A stretch of 33,076 nt of DNA from Verrucomicrobiales bacterium (GCA_020439875.1 JAGRPD010000105.1:1-33076); one strand, 5' to 3'. Shown: positions 25,115 to 33,076, numbered from the stretch's first letter. A program made the numbers and translations. The notes: generated by a model not told the origin, from the sequence alone.

Positions 25115-27082
25115 ATGAAGGCGATTTTGGTGGACTCCAATGAGGCGAAGCGGACCGAGCGGGTGCGGGCGCTGGAGGCGCGGGATTGGGAGGTGCATGC
25201 TTTTGGGGATCCGTTGGAGGCGGGCCGTTGGGTGGAGAGTGTGGAAGGAGCGGCGGCGGATTTGCTGGTGACGGAGGCGGTGTTTGACGATGGCATCACG
25301 GGATTTGAGCTGCGGGACGTGGTGGTGGATGCGTGGCCTGAGGTGCGGGTGATTTTCACGACGCGATTTGATTTGGCGGGGTTTGAGCAGTCTGTCGCGG
25401 GCTGGCCGGTGTTGGTGGATCAGCCGCCCTTTGCACCGGGTCAGTTGCTGGAGCAGATCAAGGCGGTGATGGCGGCACCCCCGCCTGCGGAAGCGCTGGG
25501 CGCGATGCGGGTGGTGGCCGAGGGGATGACGCTGGGGCGCTACCAGCTGCTGGAGCATGTGAGATCGGACGCGATGGCGGACACCTATCGTGCGGTGCAG
25601 ACGGACGTGGATCGGACGGTGGGTCTGGTGCTGCTCAAACCCAGACATCACGACAATGCGGAGATGGTGGAGCGGTTCCTGGCGCGGGAGAAAGTGAAGG
25701 CTGCCATCTCGCACCCGCGTGTCGCCCCTCTGTATGAAGCGGCAGATGTGGCGGGCCACTATTTTTACACCCGCGAGGTGCCACGCGGTCGGTCGCTGGA
25801 TGAGCTGGCAGCAGCAGGTGAGAGCCTGTCGGAGCGCGCGCTGGTGGAGCTGCTGTTTGGCGTGGCGGAGGTGATGAGCTGGGCAGCGGAGCATGAGTTT
25901 CATCATCGCGAGCTGACGAGTCGGGACATTTTCCTGGATGAAGACTTCCAGGCCAGCTTGGTCAATGTGTTCCGCCCCCATTCCGACGGGGTGGAGGTGC
26001 CGCAGCCGGACGATGTGCGCGCGCTGCTCACGCTGCTGCGCGGGCGGGCCAAGGCGGGCAAGGCCAATGGGTTGGTGCGTCAGTTGGCCAGTGAGACGCT
26101 GACGTGGCCGGAGCTTTTGGAGGAAATGTCCGACATGCGCAGCTCGATGCGGCGCCACAGTGTGCGGCAGCGCATGGAGCAGGGGCAGGGGGAGCAAGCG
26201 GCAGGTGGCCTTTTGCCGTGGTGGGGCTGGCTCGTCCTGGTGGCGATCATCGCCGTGGTGGCGGGGCTGGGAGCGCTCACGGGATCCGGTGGGAAGTCGC
26301 CCGGAGCCGCCGGGCGCGAGGAAATGGTTCGCATTCCCGCCGGAACGTTCCTTTATCAAAAAGGCGAGAGACGCTCCCTGCCGGATTTTTGGATCAGCCG
26401 GACGGAGGTGACCATCGGGCAATATCAGCGCTTTCTCGATGAAGGGCGCGGGGGCAATGGCGGAGCCTGGGATCACTCCGAACAGCCGACATCCAAGACC
26501 AGTCACGAGCCAGATGGCTGGGCAGAGATGCTGGCGGCGGCTCGGGCGGGGGCGCGGGTCAATGGCGAAGTGGTGACGTTGGAGACGCCGGTGACGAAAG
26601 TGGACTGGTGGGATGCGTACGCCTACGCCCGCTGGAGGGGGCATCGCCTGCCGACGGAGGAGGAGTGGGAAAAAGCGGCGCGCGGGACGCGTGGGCTGCC
26701 TTTTCCCTGGGGGAAAAAGCCGGACCGTCATGCGGCGAACCTGGGTCTGGATTATGATCCAAATGGCACGGAAGGTGGCGTGCTGGACGGATACAACCTT
26801 TGGGCTCCCACCGATCGGGAATCGGCGGATGCCAGCGAGTATGGCATCGTCGATCTGGCGGGCAATGTGCAGGAGTGGACGGCGTCTGAATCCGGTGGGT
26901 TGGCCTGGTCGGCGCATCCCGAATATCCTGATAAACGTGTGCCCGTGGCTCGGGGCGGTCACTTTGCGCTTCCTAGCGATGTGGATCTTCTGACCACTCG
27001 GTTTTTTGCCGCAGGACCGGAGGAATCCAACATCGCTCGCGGCTTCCGCACGGCAGCCGACGCGCCGCCGGAGGAGGAGTGA
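25115..27082 (+). CDS. Pseudo-receiver / pseudokinase / membrane / FGE-sulfatase-like fusion protein
   Basis: The product is 655 aa from ATG 25115 (GTG 25100 and ATG 25106 are alternatives). Residues 1-120 form a receiver-like domain whose phosphoacceptor is Glu54 instead of Asp and whose conserved Lys position reads Gln103. Residues 139-345 look like a Ser/Thr kinase. Lys175 is kept, but the HRD motif is HRE (264-266), the Gly loop is degenerate and no DFG is found. A basic linker leads to a membrane helix (about 367-389). The outer part, 403-645, is a formylglycine-generating-enzyme-like fold: MVRIPAGTF, RLPTEEEWEKAARG, YGIVDLAGNVQEW, VARGGHF, ARGFR. It has no cysteine anywhere, so it cannot be a classical cysteine-dependent FGE. 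Most likely it is a signalling or scaffold protein. It is in an operon with the preceding TPR membrane protein. Confidence -1.
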   Translation: MKAILVDSNEAKRTERVRALEARDWEVHAFGDPLEAGRWVESVEGAAADLLVTEAVFDDGITGFELRDVVVDAWPEVRVIFTTRFDLAGFEQSVAGWPVLVDQPPFAPGQLLEQIKAVMAAPPPAEALGAMRVVAEGMTLGRYQLLEHVRSDAMADTYRAVQTDVDRTVGLVLLKPRHHDNAEMVERFLAREKVKAAISHPRVAPLYEAADVAGHYFYTREVPRGRSLDELAAAGESLSERALVELLFGVAEVMSWAAEHEFHHRELTSRDIFLDEDFQASLVNVFRPHSDGVEVPQPDDVRALLTLLRGRAKAGKANGLVRQLASETLTWPELLEEMSDMRSSMRRHSVRQRMEQGQGEQAAGGLLPWWGWLVLVAIIAVVAGLGALTGSGGKSPGAAGREEMVRIPAGTFLYQKGERRSLPDFWISRTEVTIGQYQRFLDEGRGGNGGAWDHSEQPTSKTSHEPDGWAEMLAAARAGARVNGEVVTLETPVTKVDWWDAYAYARWRGHRLPTEEEWEKAARGTRGLPFPWGKKPDRHAANLGLDYDPNGTEGGVLDGYNLWAPTDRESADASEYGIVDLAGNVQEWTASESGGLAWSAHPEYPDKRVPVARGGHFALPSDVDLLTTRFFAAGPEESNIARGFRTAADAPPEEE

Positions 27083-27097
27083 TGCGGCCTCACGTCG

Positions 27098-28228
27098 TCA
27101 CCAGGCGCACTCGCTGCTGAGCAGCCGCTGGTAAAAGGCGAAAGCGGAATGCACCTCATCGATCTCCACGTACTCATCTGCTGCGTGTGCGCGGTCGATG
27201 GAGCCCGGGCCGAAGATGATGGCGGGGATGCCGGCGCGGGAGAATTTGCTGGCATCACTGCCAAAGGGCACACCGCAGGGAGAGGCATCGAGGCCCAGCT
27301 CAGCGAGGATCGACCCGCAGGCGGAGACGAAGGCGTGATCGACCGGGGTGGCAAAGGCCGCATCGGCCAGCATCGGAGGAGTCTCAGCGGTGACACCGGG
27401 GATGGCATCGAGCACCGCCTGACAATGCGCCATCACGGCGTCGGGCTCTTCACCCGGCAGCAAACGGCGGTCCAGCTCGATGACGCAGCGTTCGGGCACA
27501 AAGTTGATCTGCTCGCCGCCGTGAATGGTGCTGATGGTGCAGGTGGCTGGGCCCAGCAGAGGATGCACGGGCGTGGCCAGCTGCTGGTGGTCGGCATCCA
27601 GCGCCGTCACCGCGCGCGCCATGGCGGTGATGGCATTGATGCCGAGATGCGGTTTCGAACTGTGCGACGCCCGCCCGACGGCGTGGACCCGCCAGCGCAG
27701 CACGCCCTTGCTGGCGGTGACGAGGCGCAGCTGAGTGGGCTCGGCGACGATGGCCGCGCTGGCTTGCAAATCCTTCACCAGACGGCTCACTCCGGTGAAG
27801 CTATGCTCCTCATCGACCACAGCCGCCAGCAGCACATCGAAGGCGGGTGGGCGACCGCTGCGATGCTGGGCCAGCAGCGCGTGCATCATGGTCGCGAGAC
27901 CGGCTTTGGTATCGCAGGCACCTCGGCCATGCATACGACCGCCCTCGATGCGGGGCTCGAAGGGCGGTGTCACCATTCCATCTGTGGAGACGGTGTCCAT
28001 GTGTGCCTCCAGCACCAGGCAGCGGGAGCGATCTCGCCCCGCGAGGCGCACCAGCACATTGTCCTGTCCCGGTGCCACGCTCTGGCGCTGGCTGGTGAGG
28101 CCTGCCCGCTGGAAAAATGCCTCCACCCATGCCGCGACCTCCGACTCTCCCGTGCCGCCATAGGCGAGGTTGATGCTGGGGATCGAAACAAGATCCGCCA
28201 GGGTCTGAATCAAATCGGGATCTTCCAT
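27098..28228 (-). CDS. M20 family metallopeptidase (ArgE/DapE/carboxypeptidase type)
   Basis: Cytoplasmic di-zinc amidohydrolase of 376 aa. Metal and catalytic residues are His76 and Asp78 in LEAHMDTV, Asp106 in GRGACDTKAG, Glu140/Glu141 in VVDEEHSF, Glu163 in VAEPT and the late His in RAHAADEY. The dimerisation domain lies between, with ASHSSKPHLGINAI and GGEQINFVPERC. The family includes acetylornithine deacetylase, succinyl-diaminopimelate desuccinylase and carboxypeptidase G2-like enzymes. The sequence alone does not choose; ArgE-type deacylase is a reasonable first guess. It starts 15 bp after the stop of the secreted hypothetical protein gene (same strand) and ends 15 bp from the convergent fusion gene. 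Confidence -1.
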   Translation of the reverse strand: MEDPDLIQTLADLVSIPSINLAYGGTGESEVAAWVEAFFQRAGLTSQRQSVAPGQDNVLVRLAGRDRSRCLVLEAHMDTVSTDGMVTPPFEPRIEGGRMHGRGACDTKAGLATMMHALLAQHRSGRPPAFDVLLAAVVDEEHSFTGVSRLVKDLQASAAIVAEPTQLRLVTASKGVLRWRVHAVGRASHSSKPHLGINAITAMARAVTALDADHQQLATPVHPLLGPATCTISTIHGGEQINFVPERCVIELDRRLLPGEEPDAVMAHCQAVLDAIPGVTAETPPMLADAAFATPVDHAFVSACGSILAELGLDASPCGVPFGSDASKFSRAGIPAIIFGPGSIDRAHAADEYVEIDEVHSAFAFYQRLLSSECAW

Positions 28229-28243
28229 GGTAGCGACCGGCGG

Positions 28244-29374
28244 TTAGGGTTTTTGGGGTGCCTTTTCTTCGATCTGCTTGCGCAACCACGTCGAGGCATC
28301 ACCGCGCTCCACCGCGTCGGTGAGTTGATCCAGGCCGGGATGTGAAAAGGCGGGATACTTTTCCTTCATCTTCAAATACACCCGCACCATCTGCTGCGCG
28401 GCGGTGGTGAGAGCGGTGTTGGCGTCCTTGCCCTGAAGCGCGGCGCTCGCTCCGCCGATGACATAAGCGCGGAGCAGCTGGGAGCCGCTGCCTTGCACGG
28501 TTTTTTCCGCTTCTTCGGTCCAGGTGGTCACGGGGGCTGCAGGGCGCAGGATGGAGACCGTGGGGGATTCATCGAGGTATTCGACGATGAGGTTGGCCGA
28601 TTCGTGACCGGCTTCGGAAAAGGGATCTTGCAGGTAGGTGTTGATGGCTGGCACGATCTCGGCGCGCAGCGAGGGATCTTTGATGATCTCCATCAGGTGA
28701 TCAAAAAAGCGCTTCATGTCGTCTTCCCCCTCCTTGCCGGTGGAAGACGGGCGCAAGTGACGAATCGTAATGAGGTGATCCGCCATCACCGTCAGACCGA
28801 GCCAGAGCTTCAGAGGTGATTTCACCGTGACGCCGTTGGGAGCCTTGTCCACGCGGGTGGCCGACATTTCACGGACGATGAGCGGGATGGCATCCTCTTT
28901 CCACAGTGGGATGGAGCCGCTCAGAGAACGATCCTCTTTGACATCTTCGTAGATGCCCTCTCGATGCATCTGCGCCAGCTGGGTGAAGACCTGGGAGAGG
29001 CCCTCTTGCAGCGCCTCTTTTTTGGAGGCCGCATCCTTGGGGCTGTTGGCGAGTTTGAAGATGAAAATGTCGGCCCGTGCACGCTGGGATAGGCTCTCAT
29101 AGCGCACCAGCACGTCCTCGCTGTCCGGATACTTCATGATCCCGATCAGGGTGTAGGACAGGAGGTGCAGGGGAAAGCGCATGCCCGTGGCCTGCTGCAA
29201 CCAGGGGGAGCCATCGGCGGGCGGCAGCGTCCAGTCTCGCCCCGGTTCGTTCGGTAGGGTAGCCGGATCGGGCGATTCCGCAGCGGATCCGGCGGGCGTT
29301 TCATCGGCGGCAAAGACGCAGGGTCCGCCGGTGGCGAGGAGTAAAGCGGGGAGGCAGAAGTGAAGCAGGCGCAT
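28244..29374 (-). CDS. Secreted hypothetical protein, mostly helical
   Basis: The frame is open from 29428, but the ATG at 29374 starts at a clear signal peptide (MRLLHFCLPALLLATGGPCVFA), giving 376 aa. A Pro/Ala/Glu-rich stretch follows, then a helical body. Recognisable pieces are MRFPLHLLSYTLIGIMKYPD, DDMKRFFDHLMEIIKDPSL and TTAAQQMVRVYLKMKEKYP. There are no paired cysteines and no catalytic motif that I recognise. The family is unknown to me. The M20 peptidase gene follows after 15 bp, so they are co-transcribed, but no functional link is evident. It diverges from the zinc-ribbon/sulfatase pair by about 140 bp. Confidence -1.
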   Translation of the reverse strand: MRLLHFCLPALLLATGGPCVFAADETPAGSAAESPDPATLPNEPGRDWTLPPADGSPWLQQATGMRFPLHLLSYTLIGIMKYPDSEDVLVRYESLSQRARADIFIFKLANSPKDAASKKEALQEGLSQVFTQLAQMHREGIYEDVKEDRSLSGSIPLWKEDAIPLIVREMSATRVDKAPNGVTVKSPLKLWLGLTVMADHLITIRHLRPSSTGKEGEDDMKRFFDHLMEIIKDPSLRAEIVPAINTYLQDPFSEAGHESANLIVEYLDESPTVSILRPAAPVTTWTEEAEKTVQGSGSQLLRAYVIGGASAALQGKDANTALTTAAQQMVRVYLKMKEKYPAFSHPGLDQLTDAVERGDASTWLRKQIEEKAPQKP

Positions 29375-29516
29375 GAAGTAGGGCGTAGTGTGAGGAAATC
29401 TGGTGGCTGACGCAAGTGAGGAACCCAACGCAAATCGACGGCTGACAAAAATGTCAAAAATTTGGCTGGCTAGGGTTTACTAGACCGCGTTCCATCGTAG
29501 TACGTTGGAAGACAAA

Positions 29517-29753
29517 ATGAGTGCTCCGGATGAAGGTCTCACTGACCGCCTGCAGCAGGCGGAAAAAATCGCAGCTCAACCTCAGCAATACAAGGTGTGT
29601 GAGGGCTGCGGCTCCATCGTCGTGGCCCGTGCCGTGACCTGCCCGAGCTGCCATGCGTACCGCTTCGATGCGCAGCCTGAGCGCGTGGTGAGTCAGGCAC
29701 GGCTGTTGGCTCTGAAAAATCCAGTTTCCGTCACCTCCTCCGACCTCGACTGA
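29517..29753 (+). CDS. Small zinc-ribbon protein
   Basis: The product is 78 aa from the ATG at 29517; a TTG at 29505 is also in frame. Four cysteines in two CxxC knuckles (Cys28, Cys31, Cys42, Cys45; CEGCG and CPSCH) make a zinc ribbon, with a helical N-terminus and a short tail. Small ribbons of this kind bind nucleic acid or protein; no specific role can be read. The stop overlaps the sulfatase start by one base (TGATG, 29751-29755), so translation is coupled. That is curious, because this protein is cytoplasmic and the sulfatase is secreted. Confidence -1.
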   Translation: MSAPDEGLTDRLQQAEKIAAQPQQYKVCEGCGSIVVARAVTCPSCHAYRFDAQPERVVSQARLLALKNPVSVTSSDLD

Positions 29754-31303
29754 TGCGCGCGATCGCAGCGGCAGCCGTCGGCCTGATGATGGCGGGGTGG
29801 CTGGTACCTCACTCCGCTCCCGCTCGAGACATCGTCTGGATCTTGGTGGACGACCTGCGGCCCCTGCTCGGCTGCTACGGAGAAAAAAACGCCCACACAC
29901 CGAACCTCGATCGCCTAGCGCAGGAAGGCGTGCGGTTTGAGCGAGCCTACTGTCAGGCGGCCAAATGCGGCCCTTCCCGCATCTCCATGCTCAGCGGACT
30001 GCGACCTGAAACGACGCGGGTTTGGTCGCACAAGGAAGCGGACTGGCAGCGCTTTCGGCAGCGTCAGGCCGATTGGAAAAGCCTGCCTCAGGCTCTGCGG
30101 GCAGCGGGTTGGACGACGCGCGCCTTTGGCAAGGTCTCTCACGATGGCTGGGTGGATGACGCCGACTGGAGCCTACCTGCGGAGCCGGGTCGGGAAGGGG
30201 AGATGCTAGAAATCGTGGATGAGGCAGCCCTCAAAAACGTGCCCTACGCGGAGCGTGCGCAGGTGCCCACCCTCATCGCAGACCGCAAAAAATGTCCCGC
30301 CATCCAAGCCGCCGACGTTCCGGATGATGCCTTGTTTGCCGGGCGCATGACCCACCGGGTGCGGGAGGTCTTGCAGCAGGCGGGGCCCGAGCCGCACTTT
30401 TTGGCGATTGGTTACCGGCGTCCGCATCTGCCGATGGTGGCCCCCTCGAAGTACTTTGATTTGCATCCCGCAGAGCAGCAAATCCTGCCATCCAACCGCC
30501 AACCACCGAAGGGTGCGCCGTGGTTCGCCTGGTTCAATAGCGACGGTTATCAAGGCATGATCCGTCAATTGAAGGTGCCCGTGGTATCGCCCCCGACCGA
30601 TGCGGCGGAGGCCATGGAATGGAATGGATTTGAACTGCGCAGCTACCTCGGTGTGCCCACCCATGGTCCGATCCCCGACGATCGCCAGCGGGAGATTTGG
30701 CAGGCTTATCGCGCCTGCATCAGCTACGTGGATGCCCAGATCGGCCTATTGTTGCAGGCCCTGCGGCAGCATCCGCGCTGGCGAGATGCGGCCGTGGTGG
30801 TGACGTCGGATCACGGCTGGCATCTCGGCGATCAGACCGCTTGGACGAAGATGACCAACTACGAGGTAGCCACTCGGGTGCCGCTGCTGATCCATGTTCC
30901 AGGAGTGACGCCTGCGGGCGCGGTGATCCGGCAGCCGGTGGAATTGCTGGATCTGGCCCCGACCTTTCTGGACTGCGCCGGACTGCCCATTCCCAAAGCG
31001 CTCGAAGGGCACAGCCTGCTGCCACTGCTACAAAACCCCGACACCACCGATGCCGACGCCGTCGCCTGCTCCAGCTTCCCGCGGTTCCAAGATCTCATGG
31101 GCCAAGCCGCGCGGGACGCGCGCTATCGATACGTACGTTGGTTAGATGCCAGCACGGGCCGGCTTCGCGGGGAAGAACTCTACGATCATGAGGTCGATCC
31201 CGGTGAAACCGTGAATCGCGCCCCTCAGCATCCCGAAATTTGCCAGCGTCTCGCCACCCGGTTGGACCAGGTGATGAAGCGCACTGAGCCGCAAAAGCCG
31301 TAG
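29753..31303 (+). CDS. Secreted sulfatase, iduronate-2-sulfatase-like
   Basis: The product is 516 aa with a signal peptide (residues 1-24, ending SAPARD). The N-terminal metal site is LVDDLRPLLGCYG. The sulfatase signature CGPSR (Cys72-Arg76) is followed by SMLSGLRPETTR, as in iduronate-2-sulfatases; Cys72 must be oxidised to formylglycine for activity. Later motifs are FLAIGYRRPHLPMVAPSKYFDL, VVVTSDHGWHLGDQTAWTKM and EVATRVPLLIHVPG. It would remove sulfate esters from sulfated polysaccharides in the periplasm. The maturing enzyme is probably elsewhere in the genome, since the FGE-like domain at 26300-27050 has no cysteine. The zinc-ribbon gene overlaps its start by 1 nt. Confidence -1.
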   Translation: MRAIAAAAVGLMMAGWLVPHSAPARDIVWILVDDLRPLLGCYGEKNAHTPNLDRLAQEGVRFERAYCQAAKCGPSRISMLSGLRPETTRVWSHKEADWQRFRQRQADWKSLPQALRAAGWTTRAFGKVSHDGWVDDADWSLPAEPGREGEMLEIVDEAALKNVPYAERAQVPTLIADRKKCPAIQAADVPDDALFAGRMTHRVREVLQQAGPEPHFLAIGYRRPHLPMVAPSKYFDLHPAEQQILPSNRQPPKGAPWFAWFNSDGYQGMIRQLKVPVVSPPTDAAEAMEWNGFELRSYLGVPTHGPIPDDRQREIWQAYRACISYVDAQIGLLLQALRQHPRWRDAAVVVTSDHGWHLGDQTAWTKMTNYEVATRVPLLIHVPGVTPAGAVIRQPVELLDLAPTFLDCAGLPIPKALEGHSLLPLLQNPDTTDADAVACSSFPRFQDLMGQAARDARYRYVRWLDASTGRLRGEELYDHEVDPGETVNRAPQHPEICQRLATRLDQVMKRTEPQKP

Positions 31304-31489
31304 CTGAAGGCTGCCAACGAATTCAACGGAAGTGATTGCCTGACTTCAGATACTCGGGCATAGGGGGGAGCCGTGGATGGAAGCACGCCCAAAGTGCAAT
31401 GCCCGTGCGCGGGGGCATAAAATGGCGAGCAATCGGTGCACGATGATGACTTGACGGTGTTGGCCGAGTACCAGTAAGTTAGTGTTGCG

Positions 31490-33076
31490 ATGCCTTCGGT
31501 GAATACCTTCTCCCAACCAGGTATTGAACGGCGTTGGAAGAAGTCGTCGGGTGAGCCGGATGGAGATGCGGGAGATCCGTACACGGGTTACGACCGCTTT
31601 GGCCGCACGGAACGTATGCGCTGGATCAAAGGCAGCAGCTCATTGGTGGATGTGCAATGGGGCTACAACCAGGCCTCGCTCAAGACTTGGCGGAGGGATT
31701 TGGTGGCACCGACCTCGGCCGATCAGGACCAGTCATTCGGATATGATGGCCTGTATCAGGTGGTGGAACGCAAACAAGGGTTGCTCAACACCAACGCCAC
31801 CAGCATTGCGGGGGTGCCTGCCCAAGAGGAGCTGTTCAGCTACGATGAGACGGGAAACTGGGTGCAGTATCGCAAAGTGGACGACGGGGTGTCCGAGATC
31901 GACCAAACTCGGGTCAACAACCAGAGCAACCAGATCCTCCAGGTTGACGGTTTGTCCACCGGAGTGAGCTACGACGCGAACGGCAACATGTTGCTGGTTC
32001 CTACTGGAGACGCGCTCGAAGGGGCACCACGGAAATTGACTTGGGATGCGTGGAATCGACTGCGCACGGTCAAAGACTCAAACAATGTCACCTTGGGTGA
32101 CTACCAATACGATGCCCGGTTCCGTCGGATAACGACAGCGGCGAATGGTGCCACGCAACACGTATATTTCAATGACCACTGGCGTAGTGTGGAGGAGAGG
32201 TTGGATTCGAGTGCAAGCGCAGAGCGCCAGTACGTGTGGCATCCGACCAACCGTTGGGACTTGATCCTGCGGGACCGCAGCCCCTCCAACAATGGCACGC
32301 TCAGTGAGCGGCTTTATAGTTTGAAGGATCAGCTTGATGTGGTTGCCACCTGCAACAGCAGTGGAGTGACACAAGAACGGTTCAGTTACAGTGCGTTTGG
32401 TGAACCCACATTCCTGAATGCCGCATACACTGTGCAATCGACGTCTCCAGCGCTGTGGACGTTCCTGTTCCATGCTGAGTTCGGAGATATTGACACGGGC
32501 TGGTATAACTACGGATACCGGTTCTATGTGCCAAGTCTGGGTAGATGGCCGAGCCGCGATCCGATCTTGGAGGCAGGTGGCCAAAACTTGCAGGCATTCT
32601 GTTTCTCCGATGCCGTTAACTGGTATGATGTTTCAGGAAAAAACCCACAGAAGCCAGTGAATCCCCGAACCGATGGTGATCTACAGCCAGGTCCAAATCC
32701 ATCATCTGATTGCGCAGGCCACGCGTGTGGTTCTCCGACGCAGGTCGGATTCAAGCCAGAGAATAAAACCGCTGAAGGTGAGATTGATTGTGACAAAGAG
32801 TGCCCAGATCCCAAAATCAAGGTAAAGGTATACTATCCTCAGGATGGTGGGAAGAACAGTGATCCAGACAGAGATCCCCCATTCCATGCAGTCGGGGAAC
32901 AGCCAGATGGCAGGTGGACGTCACAGGACGGGCGTGGTGGAAACGTTTACAATAACATTACTGATGTGGACGGGCATACCCAGGGCTACTATTGTCAACT
33001 TTATCCCGAGAAGTGTGAAGGAAAGCTCGCCCCTCCCCGAATCGAAGTGCCCCCCCATGATCGCAAGATGCACCTG
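31490..33076 (+). CDS. RHS repeat-associated core protein, C-terminal fragment with variable tip (partial)
   Basis: Open from ATG 31490 to the window end (529 codons, no stop). YD-type repeats include YTGYDRFGRTERMRW, FGYDGLYQVVERKQ, VSYDANGNMLL and YQYDARFRRI. The core end is clear: FSYSAFGEPTF, NYGYRFYVPSLGRWPSRDP and VNWYDVSGKNP near residue 383. The following 145 residues are unrelated to the core, Cys-rich (CAGHAC, CDKEC, YYCQLYPEKC) and lower in GC, as expected for an exchangeable toxin or adhesin tip. Upstream in the same frame, DDLTVLAEYQ is also RHS-like but is followed by TAA at 31475, with another TAA at 31418. The long N-terminal part of a normal RHS protein is therefore missing. 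It may be silent or serve as a donor cassette. Confidence -1.
   Translation, partial: MPSVNTFSQPGIERRWKKSSGEPDGDAGDPYTGYDRFGRTERMRWIKGSSSLVDVQWGYNQASLKTWRRDLVAPTSADQDQSFGYDGLYQVVERKQGLLNTNATSIAGVPAQEELFSYDETGNWVQYRKVDDGVSEIDQTRVNNQSNQILQVDGLSTGVSYDANGNMLLVPTGDALEGAPRKLTWDAWNRLRTVKDSNNVTLGDYQYDARFRRITTAANGATQHVYFNDHWRSVEERLDSSASAERQYVWHPTNRWDLILRDRSPSNNGTLSERLYSLKDQLDVVATCNSSGVTQERFSYSAFGEPTFLNAAYTVQSTSPALWTFLFHAEFGDIDTGWYNYGYRFYVPSLGRWPSRDPILEAGGQNLQAFCFSDAVNWYDVSGKNPQKPVNPRTDGDLQPGPNPSSDCAGHACGSPTQVGFKPENKTAEGEIDCDKECPDPKIKVKVYYPQDGGKNSDPDRDPPFHAVGEQPDGRWTSQDGRGGNVYNNITDVDGHTQGYYCQLYPEKCEGKLAPPRIEVPPHDRKMHL

Noticed and set aside
24884-26962. A 692-codon open frame on the minus strand opposite the TPR and fusion genes
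   Set aside because: Its product is full of Arg, His, Pro and Gln with no domain pattern, as expected for the antisense of GC-rich genes. The plus-strand frames contain clear domains.
26300-27060. The FGE-like domain as the maturing enzyme for the neighbouring sulfatase
   Set aside because: Classical formylglycine-generating enzymes need active-site cysteines. This domain and the whole protein have none, and RGGSW is RGGHF.
27149-28345. A 398-codon plus-strand open frame opposite the M20 peptidase
   Set aside because: His/Gly/Ala/Gln-rich shadow; the minus-strand frame has the full set of M20 metal ligands.
31399-31418. Small inverted repeat (ATGCCC...GGGCAT) as terminator of the sulfatase gene
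   Set aside because: Only a 6-bp stem, almost 100 bp after the stop and without a T run; too weak to list as a terminator.
1-33076. CRISPR arrays, tRNA or rRNA genes, transposases and phage genes
   Set aside because: Looked for on both strands by eye. No regularly spaced repeats, cloverleaf-like segments, transposase motifs or phage structural genes were recognised.

Overview
The window looks like a chromosomal segment of a fairly GC-rich member of the Verrucomicrobiota (Prosthecobacter/Verrucomicrobium-like). This rests on an inference from gene content: a sulfatase, an RHS-core protein of the type common in that phylum, a sulfatase-modifying-factor fold fused to a kinase-like domain, and a Pst transporter with enlarged permeases. 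No rRNA, tRNA, CRISPR array or insertion sequence was recognised.

Layout. 1-2290: the 5' part of prfB on the minus strand, with an intact programmed +1 frameshift site, then recO and a TPR protein on the plus strand. 2298-14127: a compact phosphate-starvation locus. phoB-phoR point left. To the right run a family-4 glycosyltransferase, a PlcP-type metallophosphoesterase, phoU, pstS, enlarged pstC and pstA, and two pstB paralogues. 14130-16904: rapA on the minus strand, meeting pstB2 tail to tail with only 2 nt between. 17177-20455: a minus-strand group with a secreted clan GH-A glycoside hydrolase, an alpha/beta hydrolase and a small membrane protein. 20745-23879: a minus-strand group of pabB, a secreted four-repeat protein and a secreted hypothetical protein. 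23930-27082: a TPR membrane protein followed by a pseudo-receiver/pseudokinase/membrane/FGE-like fusion. 27098-29374: a minus-strand pair, a secreted hypothetical protein and an M20 metallopeptidase. 29517-31303: a zinc-ribbon micro-protein overlapping a secreted sulfatase by one base. 31490-33076: the C-terminal part of an RHS protein whose 5' end is broken, running off the window.

How the genes work together. The central locus appears to combine phosphate sensing (PhoR/PhoB/PhoU), high-affinity uptake (PstSCAB) and probable membrane-lipid remodelling. A PlcP-like enzyme would remove phosphate headgroups and a GT4 enzyme would put a sugar on the resulting diacylglycerol. Candidate Pho boxes with 11-bp spacing lie upstream of phoB and of pstS, and a strong hairpin separates pstS from pstC. 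The right half mixes polysaccharide-related secreted enzymes with lineage-specific signalling and surface proteins. The most unusual items are the catalytically degenerate fusion protein, a 19-nt poly-C run inside pabB, and the RHS remnant with a nonsense codon inside its homologous region.
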